DNA of 54,325 bases. Source: JADGHX01 sp035760965. Its GTDB lineage: Bacteria > Pseudomonadota > Gammaproteobacteria > Steroidobacterales > Steroidobacteraceae. The stretch spans positions 1 to 54,325 of the forward strand of contig DASTRY010000036.1 of the NCBI GenBank assembly GCA_035760965.1. Direction: 5' to 3'. The notes under the pieces were generated by a model. That model saw nothing but the letters and a program-made list of their open reading frames with translations, had not been told where the DNA came from and made no database searches. Below, piece by piece: positions 15,342-24,099 of this stretch; the stretch's first letter is position 1, and each line of letters begins with the position of its first letter. A program made the translations under genes and the position numbers.

Positions 15342-17339
15342 TCAGTCTTCCGCGGGCTCGTTCGAGGGAGTGTCGCGCGGCGAGCCGGCCTTCGTCGCCT
15401 GCGTGGTGTAGGGCGACATGGGCTTCGTGCCTGCCGGCAGCGGCACTTTGAGCTGGCCGTTCGCATCGAGCAGGTAGCTGTCCATGATCTTGCGCACGAT
15501 CGGCGCCGCGACGGCCGAGCCGAATCCGCCGTTCTCGACGATGACCGCGACCGCGATGCGCGGCGCTTCGGCCGGCGCGAAGCCGATGAACCACGAGTGG
15601 TCGCGCAGCCGCTCGGCGACCGTCTTCTGGTTGTCGAGCTTCTCGTTCTGGCCGACGGTGAACACCTGCGCCGTGCCGGTCTTGCCGGCCATCGTGTACG
15701 CCTTCAGCGTGCTGCCGACGCTGTACGCCGCCGTGCCGTAGCGGACGGCGCCCACCATGCCGTCGAGCACGATCTGCCATTGCTCCGGCGTCACGTTGTG
15801 CAGCTCGACGCCCTTCTGCGGCGGGAAGTACTTCACTTGGCCCGTCGCGGGATCGCGCACGCCGTTCACGAGGCGCGGCTTATAAGAAGTGCCGCGGTTC
15901 GCGAGGATGGACGTGTAGTGCGCGAGCTGCAGCGGCGTCACGAGGAAGTAGCCCTGGCCGATGCCGAAGTTCACCGTCTCGCCCGGGAACCAGATCTGAT
16001 CGGCGGGGCGCGAGAAGGTTTTCCGCTTCCACTCGCGCGAGGGCAGGATGCCCGGCTTCTCGCCGCCGATGTCGATACCCGTCAGGCTGCCGAAACCGAG
16101 CGGCGCGAGGAACTCGGCGATGTGATCCACGCCGACGGTGTTGGCGAGATCGTAGAAGTACACGTCGCACGACTTCGCGATCGCATGGCGCAGGTCCATC
16201 GCACCGTGCCGGCCGGTGCGGCCCTCGCGGAACATGCGGCTGCTGCCGGGCAGGCGGTAGACGCCGTTGCAGTAGCGCGTCGCGTCCGGGTTCACCTCGT
16301 GGTTCACGAGCGCGGCGAGCGCGATCGCCGGTTTGATGGTCGAGCCCGAGGGATACGTGCCGCGCAGCGCGCGATTGAAGAGCGGCCGATCGATGTTCTC
16401 GTTCAGCGCCTGGAACTCGGCGCGCGTCAGGCCGCGGCCGAACAGGTTCGGATCGAAAGCAGGGCGGCTCACGAGCACCAGCACGTCGCCCGTCTGCGGA
16501 TCGATGGCCACCGCCGCGCCGCGCTTGTCCTTCAGCGCCTCTTCGGCGACGCGCTGCGTGGGCATGTCGAGCGTCATCAGCAGGTCCTGGCCCGCGCTCG
16601 GCGCCTTCACCTTCAGGTCCGGGCGGAACGCACCCTGTTTCTCGACCGAGCGGCCCTGCGCGTTGACCAGCACCTCGCGGAAGCCGTTCGTGCCGTGCAG
16701 CTCCGGCTCGTACTTGCTCTCGACGCCGAGCTTGCCGATGAGCGTCGTGCCGTTGTACGCGGCGCGATCGATCCGCTGCATGTCGGATTCGCTGATCGCG
16801 GCGACGTAGCCGAGCGCGTGCACGGCGATCTCGTTGTTCGGGTACCAGCGCGTCTGGCGCGTCTTGATGTCGACGCCCGGGAACTCGAAGCGATGCACGG
16901 CGAAGCGCGCGACGTCCTCCTCGGACATGCGCAGGCGGATCGGTACGCTGTCGAACGGGCGCCGCGCCTTGATCGAGCGGCGCACGTCGCCGATATCGTC
17001 CGGCTCGATGAGGTGTAAATCGACCAGGCCCTGCAGGGTCTGCTCGAGGTTCGGCACTTCCTCGGGCACCAGCTCGAGCTGATAGGCCGGCTGGTTGGAT
17101 GCGATGACCTCGCCGTTGCGATCGAGGATGAGGCCGCGCGCGGCCGGGATCGGCTCGTTGCGGACGCGGTTACCTTGGGAGAGCTCGGCGTAGTAGTCGT
17201 GGCGGATCACCTGCAGCAGGAACAGGCGCGCGATCAGCACCATGGTCAATGTGACGATGATCACGCCGGCGACCAGCACGCGCTGATCGAACATGCGCTG
17301 CTCGCTCCAGTGATCCTTGATGCGGACGCCGGCGACCAT
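15342..17339 (-). CDS. mrdA: Penicillin-binding protein 2 (peptidoglycan transpeptidase)
   Basis: The class B PBP of the elongasome, 665 residues. It has a short cytoplasmic start, one membrane helix (about 19-40) and a pedestal domain beginning RNEPIPAARGLILDRNGEVIASN. The transpeptidase domain has nucleophile Ser333 in STIK, the SCD motif (AKSCDVYFYDLA) and KTG (MAGKTGTAQVF). Length and motif spacing match E. coli MrdA. The C-terminal 30 residues are a Pro/Thr/Ser-rich tail. It sits between mreD and rodA, the conserved order, and partners RodA and MreC in the periplasm. Confidence 0.96.
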   Translation of the reverse strand: MVAGVRIKDHWSEQRMFDQRVLVAGVIIVTLTMVLIARLFLLQVIRHDYYAELSQGNRVRNEPIPAARGLILDRNGEVIASNQPAYQLELVPEEVPNLEQTLQGLVDLHLIEPDDIGDVRRSIKARRPFDSVPIRLRMSEEDVARFAVHRFEFPGVDIKTRQTRWYPNNEIAVHALGYVAAISESDMQRIDRAAYNGTTLIGKLGVESKYEPELHGTNGFREVLVNAQGRSVEKQGAFRPDLKVKAPSAGQDLLMTLDMPTQRVAEEALKDKRGAAVAIDPQTGDVLVLVSRPAFDPNLFGRGLTRAEFQALNENIDRPLFNRALRGTYPSGSTIKPAIALAALVNHEVNPDATRYCNGVYRLPGSSRMFREGRTGRHGAMDLRHAIAKSCDVYFYDLANTVGVDHIAEFLAPLGFGSLTGIDIGGEKPGILPSREWKRKTFSRPADQIWFPGETVNFGIGQGYFLVTPLQLAHYTSILANRGTSYKPRLVNGVRDPATGQVKYFPPQKGVELHNVTPEQWQIVLDGMVGAVRYGTAAYSVGSTLKAYTMAGKTGTAQVFTVGQNEKLDNQKTVAERLRDHSWFIGFAPAEAPRIAVAVIVENGGFGSAVAAPIVRKIMDSYLLDANGQLKVPLPAGTKPMSPYTTQATKAGSPRDTPSNEPAED

Positions 17340-17345
17340 CTGCGG

Positions 17346-17816
17346 CTAGCGCGGGGAATGACCGCGTTCGAGAAGAGCGATGACGAGCGGCCAGATGAGC
17401 GCGCCGGTCAGCGTGTGCACCCAGCGCAGCGGATTCGTGATGGGGTGGCCGGTCCACCCGTCGATGGCGAACGATACGAACTCGTACGCGAGCAGCGCGA
17501 AGAACACGATGAGCGACTGCTGCAGCGCCGGCTTCGAACGGATGATCTGGTGCTCGCGGACCACGATGTACGTGACGAGCGATAGGGCGAGCGCGTGCTG
17601 GCCCAGCACCGAGCCCTGGAAGACATCGATCGCGAGCCCGGCGAAGAAGCCGAGGCCGATGCCCCCCGCGCGTGGCGCGGTGATGGAGAAATAGAGCACG
17701 GCGAGCACGAGGAACGCCGGGCGCACGATTTCGAGCCAGTGCGGCAGCGGCAGCACCGAGAGAAAGAGCGCAACGAGCGCGCTGAAGATCATCCAGCCGC
17801 GGGGTTCGCGATTCAT
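17346..17816 (-). CDS. mreD: Rod-shape-determining protein MreD
   Basis: A small integral membrane protein (156 residues, about five helices) of the elongasome that interacts with MreC and MreB. Recognisable features are the N-terminal basic stretch followed by hydrophobic segments and the LGFFAGLAIDVFQGSVLGQHALALSLVTYIV block. The ATG at 17816 overlaps the mreC TGA (ATGA), and mrdA starts 6 nt after its stop. Confidence 0.92.
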   Translation of the reverse strand: MNREPRGWMIFSALVALFLSVLPLPHWLEIVRPAFLVLAVLYFSITAPRAGGIGLGFFAGLAIDVFQGSVLGQHALALSLVTYIVVREHQIIRSKPALQQSLIVFFALLAYEFVSFAIDGWTGHPITNPLRWVHTLTGALIWPLVIALLERGHSPR

Positions 17817-19210
17817 CGCTGCGCGCCCCGGGTGGTGGCTGCGGAGAGTCCGGCGGCCCCGGAAGGCTCCGAGCCGGGGGCAGACGGGCGCGGAGTCGCC
17901 GGCTCAGCGCTCGGAGCGCTCGGCGTCGGGGCGCCGCCAGGCGTCGTGGCGCTCGGACCGCTGCCTGCGTTTGGTTTGCGTGCGTTGTCGGCCGGCGCGC
18001 TGCCGTTCGGCCTGGGCGCAGTGTTGCCGGACGCGGGTGCGCCGCTCGTCTCCGAGGCGGTGCCGCTCGATGCAGGCGCGCGGCCCGACTCAGCTCCTGA
18101 GGCGCCCGATTCAGGCGCGCGGCCCGATTCAGCTCCCGTGCCGCCTGATGCGCGGCCCGGCTCGGAGGCGCCGCTCGGCTTCTGCGCAGTACCGCCCTTG
18201 GCCGGTGCGGTGGACGCGGGTTTCGCGGGCACGCCGCCTGGCGTGCCGCTGGCCTTCTCGGAGTCCACGGGCGGTGTGCTCGGCTTGGGCTTCGGAGGCG
18301 CAACCTGCGGTTGGACATGGGGATTGCCCGCCGGCAGGTCGGCACCGCTGGTCGAACCGGGCGCCGCCGGGTGGTCGTCCCGGAACCAGACCAGCATCAC
18401 TTCACGCATTCGATCCAGGTGCGCGAGCGGTTGCGCGCGCACCTGCGCCAGCGGCTGCACGGCGTCACGCTGTACCGCGGTGACCCGAGCGACCGGATAA
18501 CCCTGCGGAAACACGCCGCCCAATCCTGAAGTGATCAACAGATCGCCCGGCTTCACATCGGCATTGGCCGGCAAATAGGGAAGTGCGAGCCCTGTCCCGG
18601 TGCCGGCCGCTATGGTGCGCAATCCGGTGCGTTCGATTTCGACCGGCAGCTCGTGTTCCGTGTCGGTGATGAGGATGACTTCGGCGCTCCACGGGCCGAC
18701 GTGGGTGGTTTGCCCGACGAGGCCGAAATCGTCCAGCACCGCTTGCGACTTGAACACCCCGTTGCGGGTGCCGCGATTCAACAGCACGCTCTGTCGCAGG
18801 CTGTTGGGCTGCACGTTCACGACTTCCGCCACGAGCCACTTCTCCGCAACCGGCGGCAAGGCATCGCGCAGGCCGCGCAGCTCGGCGTTCTCGCGCGCCA
18901 GCGCGTCGTAGCGCAAGGTGCGAATCTCGAGCTGCCGCTGTCGGGCGCGCAGCCGCTCGTTCTCGGCCCGCAACGCATCCCGCGTCTGCATGGACTCGGA
19001 CATCCAGCGCCATGCCGCCGAAGGCGAGCTGACCGCGAGCTGGATCGGGTAGGCCGCCGCCTGTAGCACATAGCGGACGTCGCGCAGCCACTCGCCGCGC
19101 TGATCGAGAAACATCAGCGTGACGGACAGGATCGCGTACAGCGCAAAGCGAAAGCCGGGCGAGGGCCCTCGGCTCGCTAGCGATCGGTTGGCGCTTACTC
19201 CGAAGGCCAC
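17813..19210 (-). CDS. mreC: Rod-shape-determining protein MreC with long Pro/Ala/Ser-rich C-terminal extension
   Basis: Periplasmic scaffold of the elongasome, 465 residues. A membrane helix (about 20-36) is followed by a coiled coil (about 75-115, LRAENERLRARQRQLE...ENAELRGL). The beta-rich core contains SLRQSVLLNRGTRNGVF and GDLLITSGLGGVFPQGYPVA and ends near residue 282. The last ~180 residues are low-complexity Pro/Ala/Gly/Ser/Thr sequence with repeated ESGRAPxSG-like units. A 25-bp near-identical direct repeat (18073-18097 and 18112-18136) underlies part of it. The tail is probably disordered and is much longer than in E. coli MreC. Start is GTG at 19210 with no strong ribosome binding site. 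The 217 nt up to mreB hold no gene I can support. Confidence 0.92.
   Translation of the reverse strand: MAFGVSANRSLASRGPSPGFRFALYAILSVTLMFLDQRGEWLRDVRYVLQAAAYPIQLAVSSPSAAWRWMSESMQTRDALRAENERLRARQRQLEIRTLRYDALARENAELRGLRDALPPVAEKWLVAEVVNVQPNSLRQSVLLNRGTRNGVFKSQAVLDDFGLVGQTTHVGPWSAEVILITDTEHELPVEIERTGLRTIAAGTGTGLALPYLPANADVKPGDLLITSGLGGVFPQGYPVARVTAVQRDAVQPLAQVRAQPLAHLDRMREVMLVWFRDDHPAAPGSTSGADLPAGNPHVQPQVAPPKPKPSTPPVDSEKASGTPGGVPAKPASTAPAKGGTAQKPSGASEPGRASGGTGAESGRAPESGASGAESGRAPASSGTASETSGAPASGNTAPRPNGSAPADNARKPNAGSGPSATTPGGAPTPSAPSAEPATPRPSAPGSEPSGAAGLSAATTRGAQR
18073..18136. repeat. In-frame direct repeat within the mreC tail
   Basis: Two 25-bp copies (18073-18097 and 18112-18136) differ at one base. 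They lie 39 bp apart, exactly 13 codons, so unit gain or loss would keep the MreC frame. They encode the ESGRAP-type repeats of the disordered tail. Confidence 0.8.
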
Positions 19211-19427
19211 TAGGACACCCCAAGCGTAGGGAGCAAGTAGTCGGACACCCGCCGGAGCTGCGGCGACTCGACGTCGGAAGCGGAAGCGCCGGCTATCACG
19301 CGGGGATTACGTCAATCTTAGAGGGAGAGACGCCCTCGCGGTGTGCGCGATCGCATACTCCGGCGAGGCCAGCGGGCGGGCATGGAGCGTCGATCGCGCG
19401 TGTCCGGGTGAACGGTGTGTTTCCCGA

Positions 19428-20471
19428 CTACTCCAGGCCGAAGTGGCCCGGGCCCAGCTCGTCCATCAGCTCGAGAATGCGGCCGCCCCCGCGTGCCACG
19501 CAGGTCAGCGGGTCGTCGGCGACCACGACGGGGAGCCCCGTCTCCTCGGTGAGGAGCTTGTCGATGTCCCGCAGCAGCGCACCGCCCCCGGTCAGGACGA
19601 TGCCGCGCTCGGCCACATCCGCGCCGAGCTCGGGCGGGGTCTGCTCGAGCGCCTGCTTCACGGCGCTGACGATGCTCTGCAGCGGCTCCTGCAGCGCTTC
19701 GAGAATTTCGTTGCTGTTCAACGTGAAGCTGCGCGGCACGCCCTCGGAGAGGTTGCGGCCCTTCACCGACAGCTCGCGCACCTGCTGGCCCGGATACGCG
19801 GAGCCGATCTCGATCTTGATGCGCTCCGCCGTGGCCTCACCAATGAGGATGCCGTAGTTGCGGCGCACGTAGTTCATGATGGCTTCGTCGAACCGATCGC
19901 CGCCGATGCGCGCCGAGTTCGCGTAGACGATGCCGTTCAGCGACAGCACCGCGACTTCGGACGTGCCGCCGCCGATGTCGAGTACCATCGAGCCGCGTGC
20001 CTCGTGCACCGGGAGCCCGGCGCCGACCGCCGCGGCCATCGGCTCGCTGACGATCGCGACGTTGCGCGCGCCGGCGCCTTCCGCCGATTCGCGGATGGCG
20101 CGGCGCTCGACCTGCGTCGAGCCGAACGGCACGCACACGAGCACTCGCGGAGAGGGCTTCAGCATGCGATTGCCGTGCACCTTGTTGATGAAGTACTGGA
20201 GCATCTTCTCGGTGTAGGTGAAGTCGGCGATGACGCCGTCCTTCATCGGTCGCACCGCGTTGATGTGCCCGGGGGTACGGCCGAGCATGTTCTTGGCTTC
20301 GGAGCCGACGGCGACGATGATCTTGCCGCCGCGCGAAGGTTCGTCTTGTACGGCCACGACCGAGGGTTCGTTCAGCACGATTCCCTTGTCGCGGACGTAG
20401 ATCAGTGTGTTGGCTGTGCCCAGGTCGATCGAAAGATCGCTGGAAAAGTATCCGCGCAAGCGTTTGAACAT
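19428..20471 (-). CDS. mreB: Actin-like rod-shape-determining protein MreB
   Basis: Bacterial actin that positions the elongation machinery under the inner membrane; 347 residues, the exact length of E. coli MreB. The N-terminal MFKRLRGYF amphipathic stretch is followed by the phosphate-1 loop DLGTANTLIYVRDKGIVLNEPSVVA. Phosphate-2 is DIGGGTSEVAVLSLNG and the adenosine motif is GIVLTGGGALLRDIDKLL. The ATG at 20471 is chosen because the 26 upstream codons do not match the family and overlap the promoter. First gene of the mreB-mreC-mreD-mrdA-rodA series, divergent from gatC. Confidence 0.97.
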   Translation of the reverse strand: MFKRLRGYFSSDLSIDLGTANTLIYVRDKGIVLNEPSVVAVQDEPSRGGKIIVAVGSEAKNMLGRTPGHINAVRPMKDGVIADFTYTEKMLQYFINKVHGNRMLKPSPRVLVCVPFGSTQVERRAIRESAEGAGARNVAIVSEPMAAAVGAGLPVHEARGSMVLDIGGGTSEVAVLSLNGIVYANSARIGGDRFDEAIMNYVRRNYGILIGEATAERIKIEIGSAYPGQQVRELSVKGRNLSEGVPRSFTLNSNEILEALQEPLQSIVSAVKQALEQTPPELGADVAERGIVLTGGGALLRDIDKLLTEETGLPVVVADDPLTCVARGGGRILELMDELGPGHFGLE

Positions 20472-20520
20472 GAAGCGACCGGGAAAAGTGCGAGCAGGAG
20501 GGACCCCAAAAGTGGCGCGT

Positions 20521-20549
20521 AATCTAGCAACCGATGCGACAATGGGCAA
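20521..20549 (-). promoter_or_regulatory. Sigma-70-type promoter for mreB
   Basis: On the - strand, TTGCCC (20549-20544) and TAGATT (20526-20521) are separated by exactly 17 nt, a good sigma-70 arrangement about 50 nt upstream of the mreB ATG. For the divergent gatC, a TATGAT -10-like hexamer is present at 20559-20564 but I see no good -35. Confidence 0.5.
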
Positions 20550-20602
20550 GGCAACCTGTATGATTTTGCGCTGTTTTTCACGCTGATTTTCGTGATTCCC
20601 CT

Positions 20603-20893
20603 ATGTCTCTCACACGCGAACAGATCGCGAGCATCGCACACTTGGCGCGGCTCGAACTGAAGGAGACCGAGATTCCGGTCTATCAGCAGAGCCTTTCGAG
20701 CATTCTCGACTTCGTCGGCGAGCTCAATCGCGCCGCCACCGCGGGTGTCGAGCCGATGGCGCATCCGTTGTCGGGCCTCGCACAAAGACTGCGTCCAGAT
20801 GTGGTCACCGAGCGCGATGCGCACGAGGAATACCAGCGAAACGCGCCCGCCGTCGCAGCAGGTCTCTATTTAGTGCCGAAGGTCATCGAGTGA
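20603..20893 (+). CDS. gatC: Aspartyl/glutamyl-tRNA(Asn/Gln) amidotransferase subunit C
   Basis: The small subunit of GatCAB, which converts misacylated Glu-tRNA(Gln) and/or Asp-tRNA(Asn) to the amidated forms; GatC stabilises the GatA-GatB contact. 96 residues with the family start SLTREQIASIAHLARLEL and the conserved LSSILDFVGELNRA helix. The C-terminal GLYLVPKVIE is typical. Only a weak ribosome binding site is seen. Its TGA overlaps the gatA GTG. Confidence 0.95.
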   Translation: MSLTREQIASIAHLARLELKETEIPVYQQSLSSILDFVGELNRAATAGVEPMAHPLSGLAQRLRPDVVTERDAHEEYQRNAPAVAAGLYLVPKVIE

Positions 20894-22350
20894 GTATCTT
20901 TTCCAGGACCGTCGCGGAGCTCGCCGCCGGGCTTCGAGCGAAAGAATTTTCGAGCGTCGAGCTCACGAAGCTGTACCTCGACCGGATCGAGGCGAGCCAG
21001 CCGGCGCTGAACGCGTTCATCACGGTGACGCGTGAGGAAGCGCTCGCCGCGGCCGCCGAGGCGGATCGCGCGCTCGCGGCCGGTCGTGCGGGCCCGCTCA
21101 CGGGCGTGCCGATCGCGCACAAGGACATCTTCTGCACCGCAGGTGTACGGACGACGTGCGGCTCGCGGATGCTCGACAACTTCGTTTCACCCTACGATGC
21201 GACGGTCGTCACAAAGTTGAAGTCCGCCGGCACCGTGATGCTCGGCAAGACGAACATGGATGAGTTCGCGATGGGCTCCTCCAACGAGACGAGCTACTAC
21301 GGGCCGGTGAAGAACCCGTGGGATCCCCGGATGGTGCCCGGCGGTTCGTCGGGCGGGTCCGCGGCCGCGGTGGCGGCGCGCATCGCGCCGGCCGCGACGG
21401 CCACCGACACCGGCGGATCGATTCGCCAGCCCGCCGCGCTCTGCGGTGTGACCGGCCTCAAGCCCACGTACGGTCGCGTGTCTCGCTACGGAATGATCGC
21501 GTTCGCGTCGAGCCTCGATCAGGGCGGCGTGATCGCCGCGAGCGCCGAAGATGCCGCGCTCATTCTCGCGGCCATGGCCGGCTTCGATCCGAACGACTCG
21601 ACCAGCGTCGAGCGCGCCGTACCGAGCTACGAGCTCGCGTTGAATGCGCCGCTCGCAGGCGTGCGCATCGGACTGCTGAAGGAGTTCTTCGACAAGGGCC
21701 TCGACCCCGAGACGGGGAAGCGCATCCGCGAAGCGCTCGCCGTGTACGAGAAGCTCGGCGCGCAGCTGAAAGAGGTGAGCCTGCCGAGCCTGCCGCTGTC
21801 CGTGCCGACGTACTACGTCGTCGCGCCGGCGGAGTGCTCCTCGAACCTCGCGCGCTTCGACGGCGTGCGCTTCGGCCATCGCTGCGAGAACCCGAAGGAT
21901 CTGCTGGACCTTTACTGCCGCTCGCGCGGCGAGGGCTTCGGTGCCGAGGTGAAGCGCCGCATCATGACGGGCACCTACGTGCTGTCCGCGGGCTACTACG
22001 ACGCGTACTACCTGCAGGCGCAGAAGGTGCGGCAGCTCATCAATCGGGACTTCGAGCGCGCCTTCAAAGAGGTGGACGTGCTCATGGGGCCGACGACGCC
22101 GACCCCGGCGTTCGAGCTCGGAGCGAAGACGGCGGACCCGATCACGATGTACCTGAACGACATCTACACGATCGGCGCGAACCTCGCCGGACTGCCGGCC
22201 ATCTCGGTGCCGTGCGGGTTCGTTGGCGGGTTGCCGGTCGGCCTGCAGATCGTCGGGCCGCATTTCGGCGAAGAGAAGATCTTGAATGCCGCGCATGTCT
22301 ATCAGAAAGAGACGGACTGGCATCGGCGCGTGCCTGAGAAATTCGCATGA
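20890..22350 (+). CDS. gatA: Aspartyl/glutamyl-tRNA(Asn/Gln) amidotransferase subunit A
   Basis: The amidase subunit that releases ammonia from glutamine; 486 residues, normal length. The amidase Ser-cisSer-Lys triad is intact: Lys78 (IAHKD), Ser153 (GGSSGGS) and Ser177 (TDTGGSIRQ). The start is GTG in a 4-nt GTGA overlap with gatC. Ammonia passes through an intramolecular channel to GatB. The gatCAB order divergent from mreB is common in gammaproteobacteria. Confidence 0.97.
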   Translation: MSIFSRTVAELAAGLRAKEFSSVELTKLYLDRIEASQPALNAFITVTREEALAAAAEADRALAAGRAGPLTGVPIAHKDIFCTAGVRTTCGSRMLDNFVSPYDATVVTKLKSAGTVMLGKTNMDEFAMGSSNETSYYGPVKNPWDPRMVPGGSSGGSAAAVAARIAPAATATDTGGSIRQPAALCGVTGLKPTYGRVSRYGMIAFASSLDQGGVIAASAEDAALILAAMAGFDPNDSTSVERAVPSYELALNAPLAGVRIGLLKEFFDKGLDPETGKRIREALAVYEKLGAQLKEVSLPSLPLSVPTYYVVAPAECSSNLARFDGVRFGHRCENPKDLLDLYCRSRGEGFGAEVKRRIMTGTYVLSAGYYDAYYLQAQKVRQLINRDFERAFKEVDVLMGPTTPTPAFELGAKTADPITMYLNDIYTIGANLAGLPAISVPCGFVGGLPVGLQIVGPHFGEEKILNAAHVYQKETDWHRRVPEKFA

Positions 22351-23786
22351 GTGAGTGGGAAACAGTCATCGGGCTCGAGATTCACGCGCAGCTCGCAACC
22401 AAATCGAAGATCTTCTCCGGGTCGTCGACGGCCTACGGCGCGCCGCCGAATGCGCAGGCGAATCTCGTCGACCTCGGCTATCCGGGTGTGCTGCCCGTGC
22501 TCAATGGCGAAGCGGTGCGCATGGCCGTGAAGTTCGGGCTCGCCATCGAGGCGACGATCTGCCCGCATTCGGTGTTCGCACGCAAGAATTACTTCTATCC
22601 GGACCTGCCGAAGGGCTACCAGATCAGCCAGTACGAGCTGCCGATCGTGTCGAAGGGGAAGCTCGAGATCGTGCTCGAGGACGGCTCGAAGAAGGTCATC
22701 GGGATCACGCGCGCGCACCTCGAGGAGGATGCGGGCAAGTCGCTGCACGAGGGTCTGGGGAACGCCTCGGGGATCGACCTGAATCGCGCCGGCACGCCGC
22801 TCATCGAGATCGTGTCCGAGCCGGACCTGCGCTCGGCGAAGGAAGCCGTCGCGTACATGAAGAAGGTGCACACGCTCGTGCGCTATCTCGAGATCTGCGA
22901 CGGCAACATGCAGGAAGGCTCGTTCCGCTGCGACGCGAACGTGTCGGTGCGCAAGAAGGGCGCTACGCAGTTCGGCACACGCGCGGAGATCAAGAACCTG
23001 AACTCGTTCCGCTTCGTAGAGAAGGCCATCAACTACGAGGTCGAGCGGCAGATCGACATCCTCGAGTCGGGCGGCACGGTGCGGCAGGAGACGCGCCTCT
23101 ACGATCCGGACAAGGGCGAGACACGCTCGATGCGCAGCAAGGAAGAGGCGAACGACTATCGCTACTTCCCCGATCCGGACCTGCTGCCGGTGGTGCTCGA
23201 CGACGCCTTCATTGCGGGCGTCCGCAAGAGCTTGCCAGAGCTGCCGGACCAGAAGGCGGCGCGCTTCACGAAGGACTACGGGCTCTCGGCCTACGATGCC
23301 GGTGTGCTCACCGCGAGCCGGGAGCTCGCGGAATACTACGAGCAGGTCGTGCGCGAGATCGGCGGCGAGCCGAAGCTCGCGGCGAACTGGGTGATGGGCG
23401 AGCTGGCCGCAGCGCTCAACAAAGAGGGGCTCGAGATCGGCGCGAGCCGCATCCCCGCGAGCGCGCTCGCCGGGCTCATCAATCGCATCCGTGACAACAC
23501 CATCTCGGGGAAGATCGCGAAGGAAGTCTTCGAAGCAATGTGGAGCAGCGGGCGCAGCGCCGATGCCATCATCGAAGAGAAGGGCCTGCGCCAGATCACC
23601 GACACGTCGGCCATCGAGAAGGCGATCGACGAGGTCATGGCAAAGAACCCCGCGCAGCTCGCGGAGTATCGCGCCGGCAAGGACAAGCTCTTCGGCTTCT
23701 TCGTCGGTCAGGTGATGAAGGCGACCGGCGGCAAGGCGAATCCGGCGCAGTTGAACGAGCTGCTGAAGAAGAAACTGCCCGGCTGA
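22347..23786 (+). CDS. gatB: Aspartyl/glutamyl-tRNA(Asn/Gln) amidotransferase subunit B
   Basis: The kinase/transamidase subunit, 479 residues, which phosphorylates the tRNA-bound Glu/Asp and transfers ammonia. The N-terminal EWETVIGLEIHAQLATKSKIFSG is diagnostic. YFYPDLPKGYQISQYELPI and the DCDANVSVR-like block (FRCDANVSVRKKG) follow. The C-terminal YqeY-like tail domain binds tRNA and ends LNELLKKKLPG. The ATG overlaps the gatA stop (ATGA). Confidence 0.97.
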   Translation: MSEWETVIGLEIHAQLATKSKIFSGSSTAYGAPPNAQANLVDLGYPGVLPVLNGEAVRMAVKFGLAIEATICPHSVFARKNYFYPDLPKGYQISQYELPIVSKGKLEIVLEDGSKKVIGITRAHLEEDAGKSLHEGLGNASGIDLNRAGTPLIEIVSEPDLRSAKEAVAYMKKVHTLVRYLEICDGNMQEGSFRCDANVSVRKKGATQFGTRAEIKNLNSFRFVEKAINYEVERQIDILESGGTVRQETRLYDPDKGETRSMRSKEEANDYRYFPDPDLLPVVLDDAFIAGVRKSLPELPDQKAARFTKDYGLSAYDAGVLTASRELAEYYEQVVREIGGEPKLAANWVMGELAAALNKEGLEIGASRIPASALAGLINRIRDNTISGKIAKEVFEAMWSSGRSADAIIEEKGLRQITDTSAIEKAIDEVMAKNPAQLAEYRAGKDKLFGFFVGQVMKATGGKANPAQLNELLKKKLPG

Positions 23787-24099
23787 CGCGCCCGGGCATT
23801 TCGTCCGTCGCGGAGCTCGCCCACGCCACGGCGCTCGCCGAGCGCCCCGGTGCTCGCTCAACGGCGCGGCGCTTGCGCATGCGCCGCAGCGCTCGCTCAG
23901 CGCCGCGCCCCGCTCGCCCATCCGCCGCAGCGTGCACCCGACGCCGCCGCGCTGGCGCATCCGCGGCGCCCGCGCTCATCCGCCGCAACGTCCGCGCATC
24001 CGTCGCAGAGCGCGCTCGTCGGTCGCGGCGTCCGCGAGCCATCGCCATCCGCGAGTGGCGGTTGAGGTTTGCGGCGCCTGGCCCCATCCTCGCCCGACC
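23787..24099. repeat. Intergenic GC-rich degenerate repeats between gatB and hslO
   Basis: These 313 bases hold no gene I can support, although several frames stay open because of base composition. From about 23815 to 24055 the sequence is built of degenerate units of about 20-25 bp around GCTCGCCCATCCGCCGCAGCG-like cores (for example CATCCGCCGCA near 23918 and CATCCGCCGCAACG near 23977). They recur imperfectly on both sides. No AT-rich promoter is evident, so the start of hslO transcription is unclear. Confidence 0.55.

Noticed and set aside
23787..24099. CRISPR array
   Set aside because: Repeats are degenerate and of irregular length, with no unique spacers and no cas genes.
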